In this document: one piece after another, positions 37,001-46,272 of the stretch
Numbering within the stretch: the first letter of the stretch is position 1
Layout of the letters: every line of letters begins with the position of its first letter
Source of the DNA: Bombyx mori
Lineage: Eukaryota; Arthropoda; Insecta; Lepidoptera; Bombycidae
DNA length: 64,000 bases
NCBI RefSeq assembly: GCF_030269925.1
Contig: NC_085121.1
Span: 15,641,501 to 15,705,500 of the forward strand
Reading direction: 5' to 3'
Program-made: the position numbers and the translations under genes
The notes under the pieces: model-generated
Seen by the model: the letters and a program-made list of their open reading frames with translations, nothing else
Database searches by the model: none
What the model was told of the DNA's origin: nothing

Positions 37001-40000
37001 AAGCAGTAATGCGTTTCGGTTTGAAGGGTGGGGCAGCCGTCGTTACTATACTTGAGACCTTAGAACTTGTATCTCAAGGTGGGTGGCGCATTTACGTTGT
37101 GGATGTCTATGGGTTCCAGTAACCACTTAACACCAGGTGGGCTGTGAGCTCGTCCACCCATCTAAGCAATAGAAAAAAAAATTAGATTATTTAATTTAAA
37201 TGGGCGTGTCATATGTAAGCATTAGCTTTTATAAAAGATATACGGTCGTGAACAAAGTGAAAAGAGAAAAAGCACTAATTTGAATAATAACGTCTATATG
37301 TATACGACGAATAATTTTATATCAACACCATTAATGATTTTAAGGTCCTCTCTCAAAACTTAATTAGCCCATTTTTCCATCAACACACGTGTTACGTTTT
37401 ATTATCATTTGATTTCAATAACTTGATTAAAATTGATTATTTTGTACACAAATGTCTTCTACAATCTCTTAGACTTGTTTTAGAAAATCCCAATAATCAA
37501 ATTTATCTTAGGCTGCAAACTCGCTTCGAGAATTCATTAACGAACATTCCAGATCGAAGACTATTATTCTTTTTTTTCAAACAATGAATTTTGCTAATGT
37601 AACAACTTGTTTTCTTAAGGAACTATAATAAACTCGTGCCCAAATTATCTTTTCACGGAGGACGCACCTTTACCATAAACCTCAAACTCCAGTACTAGAA
37701 TACGTCGGTCCCCGGCATCGTACCTGGGTGGCGAATATGTCGATAGCCTTGTACTTCGGAACTGGTTGCCTGACGTTACCCTGGCTGGCTCTATGGATGG
37801 GTGACTGGAGGAAGCTGCTCTGGCTGACGTCGCTGCCAATGCTGATAGTCCTCTTCGTGCCTTTCGTCGTCCCCGAGAGTGCGAGGTGAATACTTTAAAA
37901 TAGTTTTAATGTGAATTACGCAGCCTTTTTTTATTGCTTAGATGGGTGGACGAGCTTACAGCCCACCTAGTGTTAAGTGGTTACTGGAGCCCTTAGACAT
38001 CTACACTGTAAATGCGCCACCAAACTTGAGACATAAGTTCTAAGATCTCAGTATAGTTACAACAGCTGCCCCACCCTTCAAACCGAAAAACGCATTTTTT
38101 GCTTCACGGCAGAAATAGGCGGGGTGGTGGTACCTACCCGTGCGGGCTCTCAAGAGGTCTTACCACCAGCCGAAATTAATACGTATGATTGAAGTCACAA
38201 CCACCAATCTTCAAGGACTGGACTAGCAGAAATTATCCGGACGATACTAAGCTTTAATTAGAAATCAAAGTTAGGCAACAATCTTATTTTTCAGATGGTT
38301 ACTAACAAGGGGCCGAGTGAACAAAGCTGTTGAGATACTAAAGACGTTCGAACGCGTCAATGGCACTAAGATACCTGACGATGTCATGGACGATTTTGTT
38401 GTGAGTTCTGTTATGAATTTTGTACATACACACAGTGTTTGTTATTGTTTTGATGGGTCAACGAGCTCCCGGGAGCTACGTAGTGCAGTGCACAGACATC
38501 ACGTCATAACTTTTCTGAGGAAGCATGTACAAGTGCCCGTGATCATGACTTTAACGGTTAAAAAACAAAACCATACGACTTACAAGAAAATCCTCGATAT
38601 TAACAATGAGTTGTGAATACAACACGGGTAGATATTACAATCCTGTTTATTTTCCCTGCAAAGCAATAATGCGTTCCAATTTGAAGGGTCAAAAAAAATT
38701 TACTCCAGAGTCAAAGAAATGTGCAGTTTTGTCTTGTTTGTTTGCTTGTCTGGTGATATTTCACAGCAACATTATTGGGGTACATTCTACTATACCTACA
38801 CTGGTGTTTAGAATTAACTAAGTGGTGGGACGGGAGGTTGAAGAACTGACCCTACGCTAAATAAATATTTTATTTTACTCTTAAAAGCTGTGCACCTTTT
38901 TATACCCTCAACATCAAAGTATATTGACGAAGCGGCTTTTTTCTTAGGTATCGGCGCGTCAAACTAAGCAAGAGAGAGAGTCCCTGATAATATTATTCAA
39001 GAACGGCCCGCTCCGCATCACCATGATTCTGATGGTGGTCGTCTACATGGTGTGTGCGGTTATATTTGATGGTCTGGTGCGGCTGTCCGACGCATTCGGC
39101 CTGGACTTCTTCATAACATTCACATTTACGTCGGCTACGGAGATCCCTTCAGTTACATTTGTAGCACTTCTACTTGACAGGTGAGCTGTTTCTCTGAGCA
39201 GGTGTCAAGTGTTAAGTAGTTACACATGTGAGACCTAAATAATAAATACCTACCACTAGTTTCATCGATTGCAGTGTGTATCTAATAGTCAGGTAATGTT
39301 GGTGTGATTCCCTTCGCCACCTCGTACAACTCCACGACGTATGATGGTGCCATTCTAGACCCATACATTACTGTTTGTGCGCTGTTAACACGCTGTCTCA
39401 TTGTTAATCACCAGCCATCCGCGAGATACGCAAAGTTACCTTCGGATCTAAGGTTTTGATTGTGAAGAGTGGTTACCTATTTTTCTATTTTTGTGATCTA
39501 TAAGTTCATCTTCAATTAACTATAGTCGTAAATATTTTATTTCCAATCACGTCTTATTAAATTATGCACATCAGAAACGCCAAATTTTTGGTAATTGGTA
39601 AGCAGCGTCTGGGTTCTGCCCCTCACCACTCAGCATCAGCTGGGCCGTATGCCCGTCTGCCTACAAGGGCAATAACATAAAATAAAAAAATTATTGCCAG
39701 TTCTGTCTAATGTCCATTTTGCCTTTATTGTACTGATTTACTTACGATGAGGGAAATCATTTGTGTTCGTCTCATTATCCATAATGTATCAAGACAAAAT
39801 CAGCCATTGAAGCATGACTTGTTTTTGTTTGACAACAAGATAAATAGAGTTTGTTTTAAATTTTCAGATGGGGACGTAGAGTTCTGACGTGCGGTCCTAT
39901 GGGAATATCCGGGCTCTTGATACTGATCGCGATTTTTGTTCCCAAAGGTAAGATGCTACACGACAATAAGATGAAAAATGTACTGGTGGTAGGACCACTT

Positions 40001-43000
40001 GTAAGTCCGCACGCGTAGGTACCACCACCCCGCCTATTTCTACCGTGAAACAGTAATGCGTTTCGGTTTGAAGGGTAGGGTAGCCGTTGTAACTATACTG
40101 AGACCTTAGAACTTATATCTCGAGGTGGGTGGCGCCTTTACGTTGTAGATGTCTATGGGCTCCAGTAACCACTTAACACTAGGTGGGCTGTGACATCGTC
40201 TACCCTTCTAAGCAATAAAAAAAAAGATGAAAAAGGATTTGGATTGGTGTTGATTTTGCTAGAAATATTTATAGCTAGTTTTACATTTTCATCTTGTGTT
40301 CTTTGCAATTAATACTAGAGGTGACCCGTGGTTTTACCCTCAGACACAGCCCACTGAGTTACTCGCCGGATCTTCTCTGTGGGTCGCGTATCCGGTCTGG
40401 TTGTAGATTCTGCGAAACACTGCTCTTGTTAGGGTTAGTCGGACTTTTTGGCGGGAACGCGAGGAGCGAAGTTGTGCGATTTTATTTATTTTGTCTATTT
40501 AGTGTTTCTTCAGGATTAAATGTGTAATAACGGTGGCTTATTAACTGTTTAATATATGTGAAATCTGTGAAAGTGCACAAATGTGGGAAAATGAAACAAA
40601 ACCGCTGAGCTAGCTTCTCGGAATCTTCCAAAAAGTCCACTGAAAAAGTCACCAAGTCCAGTAAATGACCACCATTTTACTGAGATTATATTTCATCTCA
40701 TATCATCTCATCTCATTTCATTTCGTGCCATGCCATGTTTCATATTGATCAACTTCATTTCATTTCACTTCATATTACCATTTTTCATAAAAATAAGAAT
40801 ATAAATTAAAATAAGACCTGACCTAAAGGTCTTAGTAACCAGGTCATAAAATCCCTTAAAAAAGGGTTAGTCTTAGCAACATCGTCAGGTTTGAGCCCCG
40901 TGAGCTCACCTACTTGTTAGGGTTACGCTGAAATGGCCTCTCAAGGCTACCAGCGTAGCTAAAAAAAGAGATCCGTGGCGCGGTCTTGCCCGAACAGTAT
41001 CGAACCATCTGCTCGTCTACCTCCCCAGAAAAAAATCCTGTAATTAATGTGTAATAGTTAGTGTTTTTTTTTCTATTTTCTTTTAGGCATCGCCCAAGCT
41101 GCACTGGCCGTAATGGCGCGGTTCTTCATCAACATGTCGTACAACGCTGCGGTCCAGTGGGTCACGGAACTGCTGCCTACCGGCGTCAGGGCGTCGGGAT
41201 CCTCAGTCCTGCACATGAGCGGCTACGTCGCTATAGTGCTCTCACCTTTTATTGTCTATTCGGTGAGTTTGACTGTGCACATATATAAATACTAGCGACC
41301 CGCTCCGGCTTCGCTGCAGAAACATTTAATTTATTATTGACTAGCTGACCCGGCAGACTTCGTAGTGCCTCAATCGATAAATAAAATACTTTTGTGTAAA
41401 ATAAACTTAAAACAAACAAAAGGAATCGGTCCGACGGGGGACACACACATCAAAGGAAAAACAAAATTGTTATTTTTATTTAATTCCGAGCATTTTCATA
41501 TTTATCTACCTTTTAAACCTTCTCTGGACTTCCACAAATAATTCAAGACCAAAATTAGCCAAATCGGTCCAACCATTCTCGAGTTTTAGCGAGACTAACG
41601 AACAGCAATTCATTTTTATATATGATTATACCTATAGATTATGAAAATTTATCGTACTGGTGGTAGGACCTTTTGTGAGTCCGCACGGGTAGGTACCACT
41701 ACCCCGCCTATTTCTGCCGTGAAGCAGTAATGCGTTTCGGTTTGAAGGGCGGGGCAGCCGTTGTAACTATACTTGAGACCTTAGAACTTATATCTCGAGG
41801 TGGGTGGCGCATTTACATTGTAGATGTCTATGGGCTCCAGTAACCTCTTAACACCAGGTGGACTGTGAGCTCGTCCGCCAATCTAAGCAATAAAAAAGAA
41901 AAAAAAGCAGCACGGAGTGGATCTCACAAGCCATCAATAGTATTTGTGCTTGTGATAGGAACGTGTTTGGACCCTGCTGCCGCTAGTTATCCTGAGCGTG
42001 ATAGCTCTGGCTGGCAGCGGTGTCGGCATCGTGTTGCCGGAGACCATGGGCAGATCCATGCCGCAGACCATGGCCGACGGCGAGAGGCTCGTCAGAGATT
42101 ATTCGTTATGCTGGTATGAACTTATTGTAACATTAACATTATTCTTCTTGTCCACGAACCGAGATGATGGTGATGTTGATGACATTACACGTCACGATCT
42201 GCATATCTTGTGAGTCCGCGCGGGTAGGTACCACCGCCCTGCCTATTTCTGCCGTGAAGCAGTAATGCGTTTCGGTTTGAAGGGCGGGGCAGCCATTGTA
42301 ACTATAGTGAGACTTTAGAACTTATATCTCAAGGTGGGTGGCGCGTTTACGTTGTAGATATCTATGGACTCCAGTAACCACTTTACACCGGGTGGGCTGT
42401 GAGCTCGTCCACCCATCAAAGTAATACAAAAAAAAAGCTCTAAAGCTCATTCTTTTTTTTACTAACCTACCTCTTCGCTGGTAGCCTAAGAGGTAATTCC
42501 AAATAAGCCCAGACGGGTAGGTGAGCTCGCGGGCTCAACCTGAGAGAATTTGCTAATACTAGCCCCAGCAAGAGCAGTTCTTCGCAGAATCTACTACCAG
42601 GTCGGAATCGACAAGATCCTGCGAGAAACTCAGTGGGCAAACACATTGTATTGCACTGTAGTGTATTGGTTATATTAGACACAGATCATCTAGCCAAGGT
42701 GATAATGATCTTTAGGGTTAAAAGTATGTGTGTACATGAGACATAAGACACGTGGGTCTTTCCGGTTCCCGTAGCAGATAAAAATATTCTAGCTTGGCGT
42801 CGAATTTACCACGACGGCATATTTAAAAAAACAACTCCATCGTCTTAAGAATACGTTTTTACATGATCTGTGCGCAAATTTGACTTCTTTAGTTTTTCAT
42901 TGGATCCATTCATTACGTAGTGCTTCTTTCAGACATCAAACTGTAATTAGTTCGTTCGCATTAACTATATAGCTGTTTATCTATTTTGAATCACAGGAAA

Positions 43001-43069
43001 CCAAAGTCGGAAAGCTCAGAAACAGGTCAATGGAAAAACGAAAAGGAAAAAACTCATCCTTTAGTATAG
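25029..43069 (+). CDS. SLC22-type organic cation/carnitine family transporter, gene A (12 exons)
   Basis: Predicted plasma-membrane transporter of the major facilitator superfamily, SLC22 branch. Exons: 25029-25055, 31747-31976, 35677-35860, 36298-36427, 36662-36790, 37693-37885, 38295-38400, 38948-39180, 39868-39947, 41087-41262, 41959-42113, 42997-43069; together 1716 nt, 571 residues plus TAG, close to the usual ~550 of the family. Seen in order: TM1; a large loop with four cysteines and sequons NLS and NWT; G-W-I-A-D-N-F-G-R-V-P after TM2; EYVGPRHRTW after TM4; WRKLLWLTSLP and VPESARWL; DRWGRR after TM8; ELLPTGVRASG; LPETMGRSMPQT. All junctions have GT/AG ends and keep frame, and every intron position matches gene B downstream. 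The substrate cannot be read from sequence: insect members move organic cations, carnitine-like compounds or carcinine. Exon 1 is tentative; exons 2-12 are firm. Confidence 0.88.
25366..25385. repeat. (AG)n microsatellite
   Basis: Ten AG units, 37 bases before a Helitron. Confidence 0.9.
25422..25642 (+). mobile_element. Helitron, family 2, in candidate intron 1 of gene A
   Basis: Same 5' start as at 3064 and ends GGGCAGATCGCTAG|T. Confidence 0.72.
25766..25801. repeat. (TA)n/(CA)n microsatellite
   Basis: TA run followed by ACACACATACACACA. Confidence 0.85.
25802..27105. other. Candidate intron 1 of gene A, nothing recognised
   Basis: No repeats or frames I can name; 26370-26640 is less AT-rich than its surroundings. 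Confidence 0.4.
27106..27362 (+). mobile_element. Helitron, family 4, in candidate intron 1 of gene A
   Basis: TCTATATATATAAAA start and CCGGGTCAGCTAG|T end, with internal shuffling of the GTTTTAAA segment. Confidence 0.7.
27969..28205. repeat. Two-unit tandem duplication of about 125 bases
   Basis: TTCATTGAATAAAACATATT...CTATAGACCTGACGTGTCAC...TCGAAGTC is repeated in diverged form from about 28095. In candidate intron 1 of gene A. Confidence 0.65.
28390..28870 (+). mobile_element. LINE family C 3' end
   Basis: Plus-strand remnant with LGLRRDFGSLCILYRMFHG then frameshifts; tail ends AGGTCAATAAAATAA. Broken frame, in candidate intron 1 of gene A. Confidence 0.65.
29355..29467 (-). mobile_element. 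LINE family C tail, degraded
   Basis: TTGCCCGTGTAGGCAGACGA through CTGCCTACG in reverse orientation. Confidence 0.5.
30060..30265 (+). mobile_element. LINE ORF2 C-terminal fragment
   Basis: Plus frame reads GKRSVGRPPAHWTDDLRRYA and GRDWMRRAEDSSLWR, a typical LINE ORF2 end. Lies in candidate intron 1 of gene A. Confidence 0.6.
30294..30615 (-). mobile_element. TTAA-associated inverted-repeat element with remnant M-S-I-S frame
   Basis: Left end TTAACAC then CTGCCATGTAGG; right end is the inverted counterpart (...CGTACATGGCAG at 30607). Inverted repeats run about 40 bases. The minus strand has ATG at 30562 encoding MSISPYDLF and KAPKYLVDSGKD before a frameshift. TTAA suggests a piggyBac-like origin; this is inference. 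Confidence 0.65.
30616..31746. other. Candidate intron 1 of gene A, nothing recognised
   Basis: AT-rich, ends in the exon 2 acceptor. Confidence 0.45.
31747..31976 (+). CDS. Gene A exon 2: N-terminus, TM1, start of loop
   Basis: Acceptor TTTTTCAG, donor GAG|GTATGT. Encodes the cytosolic N-terminus with the family motif L-S-H-V-G-D-M-G-R-Y-Q, TM1, and the start of the extracellular loop with H-W-C-R-V-P-E-L. Upstream in-frame sequence has no ATG, so an earlier exon must supply the start. Confidence 0.9.
32071..32385 (+). mobile_element. Bm1-type SINE next to a degraded reverse copy, intron 2 of gene A
   Basis: 32151-32385 is a plus copy missing part of its start. 32071-32150 is a worn 3' part in reverse orientation, so the two are head to head. 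Confidence 0.7.
33185..33480 (+). mobile_element. Retroposon family B, rearranged
   Basis: Shares the CATTTCGGATCCTCCCGA and CAAGCACCGGT segments, but the middle ACTCAGCGGGT part is inverted relative to other copies. Lies in intron 2 of gene A. Confidence 0.5.
33930..34166 (-). mobile_element. Bm1-type SINE, intron 2 of gene A
   Basis: Long T-rich tail, missing the CTCACAGCCCACC segment, ends CCTACCACCA. Confidence 0.8.
34290..34425 (-). mobile_element. LINE ORF2 end
   Basis: Minus strand reads RAAGRSWMRKTEDHAQWQAI then GETYAHQWTAIG and stop, a LINE C-terminus. Confidence 0.55.
34450..34572 (-). mobile_element. LINE family C tail, intron 2 of gene A
   Basis: T-run then GCCCTTGTAGGCAGACGAGC, ending at CTACCGC; tail only. 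Confidence 0.6.
34573..35676. other. Intron 2 of gene A, nothing recognised
   Basis: AT-rich intron sequence. Confidence 0.45.
35677..35860 (+). CDS. Gene A exon 3: extracellular loop
   Basis: Acceptor TTACAG, donor GAA|GTAGGT. Encodes most of the large TM1-TM2 loop: sequons NLS and NWT, cysteines in DWDRC and VPCENGW, and the PPDPG turn. The acceptor was chosen because it gives RRNLS, which aligns residue for residue with gene B; the longer upstream open frame is not supported. Confidence 0.9.
36298..36427 (+). CDS. Gene A exon 4: TM2 and MFS signature loop
   Basis: Encodes R-G-W-V-C-E, the last loop cysteine, then TM2 and the TM2-TM3 loop G-W-I-A-D-N-F-G-R-V-P. It ends in phase 1 before GTAACT. 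Confidence 0.92.
36662..36790 (+). CDS. Gene A exon 5: TM3-TM4
   Basis: Acceptor TATTTTAG, donor TTAG|GTAAAT. Encodes GSNLVGSIGG (TM3) and CRFLVGMSFDNAF (TM4). By direct comparison 28 of 43 residues match the gene B exon. Confidence 0.92.
36933..37182 (+). mobile_element. Bm1-type SINE, intron 5 of gene A
   Basis: ATTACTGGTGGTAGGACCTC to CTAAGCAATAGAAAAAAAA. Confidence 0.82.
37693..37885 (+). CDS. Gene A exon 6: EYVG motif, TM5-TM6
   Basis: Acceptor AACTCCAG, donor GCGAG|GTGAAT. Encodes LEYVGPRHRTW, TM5, WRKLLWLTSLP, TM6 and PESAR, all hallmark SLC22 segments. Confidence 0.93.
37925..38169 (-). mobile_element. Bm1-type SINE, intron 6 of gene A
   Basis: Starts about 40 bases after exon 6. 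T-run to TCTTACCACCAGC. Confidence 0.82.
38295..38400 (+). CDS. Gene A exon 7: central cytosolic loop
   Basis: Acceptor TTTTTCAG, donor GTT|GTGAGT. Encodes WLLTRGRVNKAVEILKTF and IPDDVMDDF, the charged loop between the two six-helix halves. Confidence 0.92.
38450..38690. mobile_element. Degraded SINE pieces, intron 7 of gene A
   Basis: GATGGGTCAACGAGCTCCC (reverse type) near 38450 and AACACGGGTAGATATTAC...AATAATGCGTTCCAATTTGA (forward type) near 38620-38690. Both are worn. Confidence 0.4.
38948..39180 (+). CDS. Gene A exon 8: TM7-TM8
   Basis: Acceptor TTTCTTAG, donor GACAG|GTGAGC. Encodes the end of the central loop, TM7 (ITMILMVVVYM region), TM8, and the start of the second signature loop (LLLDR). 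Confidence 0.92.
39589..39690 (+). mobile_element. LINE family C tail, intron 8 of gene A
   Basis: TCTGGGTTCTGCCCCTCACC... CTGCCTACAAGGGCAATAAC; degraded tail. Confidence 0.5.
39868..39947 (+). CDS. Gene A exon 9: DRWGRR loop, TM9
   Basis: 80 nt with acceptor ATTTTCAG and donor AAAG|GTAAGA. Completes D-R-W-G-R-R and encodes TM9, ending F-V-P-K. Confidence 0.92.
39979..40223 (+). mobile_element. Bm1-type SINE with target duplication, intron 9 of gene A
   Basis: AAGATGAAAAA occurs at 39968-39978 and 40224-40234, an 11-base duplication. A young headless copy. Confidence 0.85.
40318..40966 (+). mobile_element. Retroposon family B, split by a 420-base retroposon, intron 9 of gene A
   Basis: Family B sequence at 40338-40440 resumes at 40864-40966. 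The interrupting element is described separately. Confidence 0.65.
40441..40862 (+). mobile_element. Unclassified ~420-base retroposon family
   Basis: Starts GGACTTTTTGGCGGGAACGC, ends CCCTTAAAAAA, with a perfect 10-base target duplication AGGGTTAGTC (40431-40440, 40863-40872). A reverse copy is at 11515-11948. It contains a CTCAT/TTCAT-rich tract of variable length and no obvious tRNA head. Confidence 0.68.
41087..41262 (+). CDS. Gene A exon 10: TM10-TM11
   Basis: Acceptor TTCTTTTAG, donor TCG|GTGAGT. Encodes MARFFINMSYNAA (TM10), TELLPTGVRASG and TM11. Confidence 0.93.
41292..41624 (-). mobile_element. Helitron family 4 copy plus abutting Helitron 3' end, intron 10 of gene A
   Basis: CTAGCGACCCGCTCCGGCTT at 41292 is a truncated Helitron end. 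CTAGCTGACCCGGCAGACTT at 41341 begins a reverse family 4 copy that runs to the TATATA at 41624. Confidence 0.68.
41655..41907 (+). mobile_element. Bm1-type SINE, intron 10 of gene A
   Basis: TACTGGTGGTAGGACC to AAGCAATAAAAAAG; ends about 50 bases before exon 11. Confidence 0.83.
41959..42113 (+). CDS. Gene A exon 11: TM12 and LPET
   Basis: Acceptor TTGTGATAG, donor CTG|GTATGA. Encodes TM12 and VLPETMGRSMPQTMADGE. A SINE ends only about 50 bases upstream and the polypyrimidine tract is poor, but frame and alignment with gene B are exact. Confidence 0.9.
42207..42437 (+). mobile_element. Bm1-type SINE, 5'-truncated, last intron of gene A
   Basis: Starts at CTTGTGAGTCCGCGCGGG and ends AGTAATACAAAAAAAAAG. 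Confidence 0.8.
42452..42640 (-). mobile_element. Retroposon family B, in last intron of gene A
   Basis: T-run, then the family 3' end in reverse orientation (GTAGGTGAGCTCGCGGGCTC). Confidence 0.6.
42997..43069 (+). CDS. Gene A exon 12: C-terminal tail and stop
   Basis: Acceptor AATCACAG. Encodes a short, lysine- and glutamate-rich cytosolic tail ending HPLV and TAG. Tail sequence is not conserved with gene B apart from the initial K-P. Confidence 0.85.
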
Positions 43070-43181
43070 AAACTCCTTCCAGTTCCCGAAGGGAAGGAAC
43101 TTCCGAGGGGGCGTGTTTACGGACACAAATGAACCGCGGTGATCATTAAGGTTAATTTTACTCAACGTATTGCGTATTAAT

Positions 43182-43187
43182 AATAAA
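43182..43187 (+). terminator. Candidate poly(A) signal of gene A
   Basis: AATAAA 113 bases after the stop codon, in AT-rich sequence. It is the first AATAAA after the stop; use is inferred. Confidence 0.4.
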
Positions 43188-43433
43188 AATAGATAAATAA
43201 TCATTGTAGTGCATTTACTTTTACGTAATTGCAAGCTTGTTATGCAGTTATAGGGAAAATGTTCGAACTCTAAGTGCGAACTTTGCGTTTGTGTGGGTGT
43301 GGGTCAATGACATCAGATAGTAAAAATACAAATACAACTTAATAACGGGTATTTTATTGTTAATTTGTATTTTTGTATTTATTAGCGTATGTGGGTAGGC
43401 CGTCGGACGGTAAGCCGTTACCGGGGACCGTAC

Positions 43434-43691
43434 TTTTTTTTTTCTTTTTTTTTTTCGGGCCGAGGGCCGAACCTCCTACGAGGTCCCCGCGCCTAGGGGG
43501 CGCGCGGGGTATGTGAGACTTAACGATCTGCAGGTGTTGAGAGCAGATCGCGGGCCCAAGGATTTTAGGGCCCACCCACTAAACGACTCCCCTGCACTCT
43601 TACACCCGACGTCCGATCTCCGTCCGGGGTCAGAACCTGGACAGAGTAGGGGGGTTCCCGCGGTCAACACTACAACCAGACACGCGGCGCC
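43434..43691 (-). mobile_element. Short 3' end of a GC-rich LINE with perfect target duplication
   Basis: T-rich left end (43434-43455), then GC-rich sequence. ACCGGGGACCGTAC occurs perfectly at 43420-43433 and 43692-43705, giving a 14-base target duplication and a 258-base insertion. It lies in the interval between the two transporter genes. Confidence 0.8.
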
Positions 43692-43917
43692 ACCGGGGAC
43701 CGTACTTGCCTTAACTCGAATGCCGTCGCCAGTTTGAGACATTATATATAAAGGTTGGAGTAACATGGTCACATCCACCATCGAGCTTTTCAGATTCAAA
43801 AGCATTATTGTCAGGTCATTGCTCCCGAAGTTCTAAGCTATTAATTCGAATGCTTACTAAAATCAAATCTGTCATACGTAAAGTATATCAAAGGCGTTTG
43901 CTTTGTTAATACCATCA

Positions 43918-44047
43918 GAACTGTGTGCTTAGTGCGAGTTTTTTAACTTCTCGATCGCGTAAAAGTTAACTCGAAATTATATGGAGTTGGAACAGCGCCC
44001 CTAGCGGCAAACGAAGAGAAGTTGCGCAGAACTTGCAAAGCACACTG
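43918..44047. mobile_element. Palindromic MITE, right arm mostly deleted
   Basis: CTGTGTGCTTAGTGCGAG start and CAAAGCACACTG end; the inner part of the right arm is lost. Confidence 0.6.
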
Positions 44048-44974
44048 ATGGCGTAGATTAACTTCTTCCGTATAATTTTAGTAAAAATTCAATTTACTTT
44101 AGTACACACTCACACAAAAGCAAAAAAGGTTCATCATGTCCTTGATTAAATAAAATTGTACGTTAAAATAAGAATTCTATGGTCGTTTTTAATGTATCAA
44201 GTAATAACGATATCTTGTAGATGTGAGGGTAATCGTTCCCCGCGCTGCCTTTGAATCTTTAAAAGAAAACCTTCAATAGCTTTAAGCACGCCTTCCATTA
44301 TTAATAAAATTGTATTAATAATAACGTCAATTAATTTGTTAGAATTGTAATTTTAAGGTATTTAGGATACTTTTTTATTAAGCCATTATTTTTCTTTTCT
44401 TATTGTCATCGTGTCTAAAACAAGATGTTTTTAAAGAGAAACTCATAGGCTATAAATAGTGCGCTAATAAATTAAAATGAATTGTGGCGTGACAGGGTTT
44501 CGTCCAGTGTGAAGTTATTTCTGGCTATATTATCTTACACACATATACATCATGAGTTTGGGATTTCCCCCCAATAGATGGCGCTGCTCGATTTGTCTGA
44601 ATCGTGCAATTGTCCCCACGGAGTGAATTTTCTTGGTTTTTTTAAAATAAATACCTAATAGGTAGATATTGTTACGTTTTTATGAGTTAATATTACACAC
44701 TCGGTAATTACAAATCTAAAAGTCTGGGATCCAAGTTTCTGAAAACATTGATCACTAGTGCAAAAGTAGCAACATACTGCAAATACACCAGTAAACATAT
44801 TCTCAGTCGCTTATTAATTAAAGTGACCGGAATTACTAATATTATTTGTCATTGTTTTTGTTTTTTTGTTTACCGTTCTAGTTAGGTTTCAATATCTGAC
44901 CTTTTAGCTCTTTCACAATGGTGGATTAATGAAGTACCTACGTTTAAAATTAAAATCCTAAAATTTAACGGTGC

Positions 44975-45076
44975 GTAAAGGACGACTTTTACGTTGATAG
45001 GTATCTATGGGCTCTGGTAAAAGTTTAACATCAGAAGGACCGCGAGCTCATTACTTAATCTAGAGATAAATAAATC
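44975..45076 (+). mobile_element. Bm1-type SINE, degraded 3' half
   Basis: TTTTACGTTGATAGGTATCTATGGGCTC to AGATAAATAAAT. Confidence 0.45.
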
Positions 45077-45137
45077 TATACTACTGGTATATTTACAGTT
45101 GAGATTTTAAATTTCTTAAAACAGTAACAGTTAAGCA

Positions 45138-45342
45138 TCACTACATAGTATAAAACAAAGTCGCTTTCTCTGTCCCTATGTATGCTTAAATCTTTAAAAC
45201 TACGCAACGGATTTTGATGCGGTTTTTTTAATAGATAGAGTGATTGAAGAGGAAGGTTTATATGTATAATAACATCCATTAAACAGTGGAGAAATCAATA
45301 ATAAATTACAGTTTCCGAAGCGAAGTGAGGGCGGGTCGCTAG
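45138..45342 (+). mobile_element. Helitron, family 2
   Basis: Starts TCACTACATAG and ends GGGCGGGTCGCTAG|T. It is the cleanest copy, about 205 bases. Confidence 0.75.
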
Positions 45343-45439
45343 TACCTGATATAAACTAGTTTCAAATAAAATATACAATCTTAAAGTAATGTATGTTGTT
45401 TACTTTATAAGTGGCGATAAACTATTCTACTGGTTTCTT

Positions 45440-45494
45440 AACACATTGCGCAAACCGTCTATAGCCAATCTATAGACTGTTTGTGCAATGTGTT
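45440..45494. repeat. 55-base hairpin, 25-base arms
   Basis: AACACATTGCGCAAACCGTC-TATAG against its complement with two mismatches and a 5-base loop. Outside any recognised element. Confidence 0.75.
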
Positions 45495-46046
45495 ATCTCT
45501 ATTAATGCGTATAAAGCGCGGAGCGTCGTAATACAGACTATTGCGCAGTTTGATTATAGGCACTAGGTATCGATTTTTACGGACGTGTTAATAACACTTA
45601 TAAATAACAATTAAAACTAAATTTTTCTGTGAATTTAGCTATGATTTTAGTAATTTTTTTTTTCAATTAAATAAAGTTTTTGATAGAATACTTTTTTCAG
45701 TAAATCCTATAGAACTTTCTCCAAAATATATGAAAATGAGGTCAGCACTAAAAAGGTCAACGTACTTGGGAAGGTATATATAAAGAACTATGTGCTTAAA
45801 TTCTTATCCTTATAATTCTTTATAGATTATCTGTCTTATATTTTGTAAAAAAATGTAGTGGAGCCTACGATTAATGTACAACTTTAAAAAAATGCCGAAA
45901 TAAGTTAAATTAATGACGAATAATTATCATAACGAATGCGGTCCAACCGGTCTCTCACTCAAATATCTATGATAAGAGAGATAAAGGTAATAAATCAGTG
46001 TGGTCTAATGTTATTACTTTATGCGGGAGAGTTTCCATCAAGCTTT

Positions 46047-46272
46047 TACTGGTGGTAGGAGGTTTTGTGAGAGCACATCGGTAGGTACCACCACCCTGCC
46101 TATCTCTGCCGTGAAGCAGTAATGCGTTTCAATTTGACAGGTCCGGCAGCCGCTGTATTTAAAAACGGAGACTTAGAACTTGTGTCTGATGGTGGGTGGC
46201 GCCATTTACGTTGCCGATGTCTATGGGCTTCGGTGACCACTTCACACTAGACGGGCCGTCAGTTTGTTAAAC
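46047..46272 (+). mobile_element. Bm1-type SINE, diverged
   Basis: ACTGGTGGTAGGAGGTTTTG to GGCCGTCAGTTTGTTAAACC. Confidence 0.7.
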
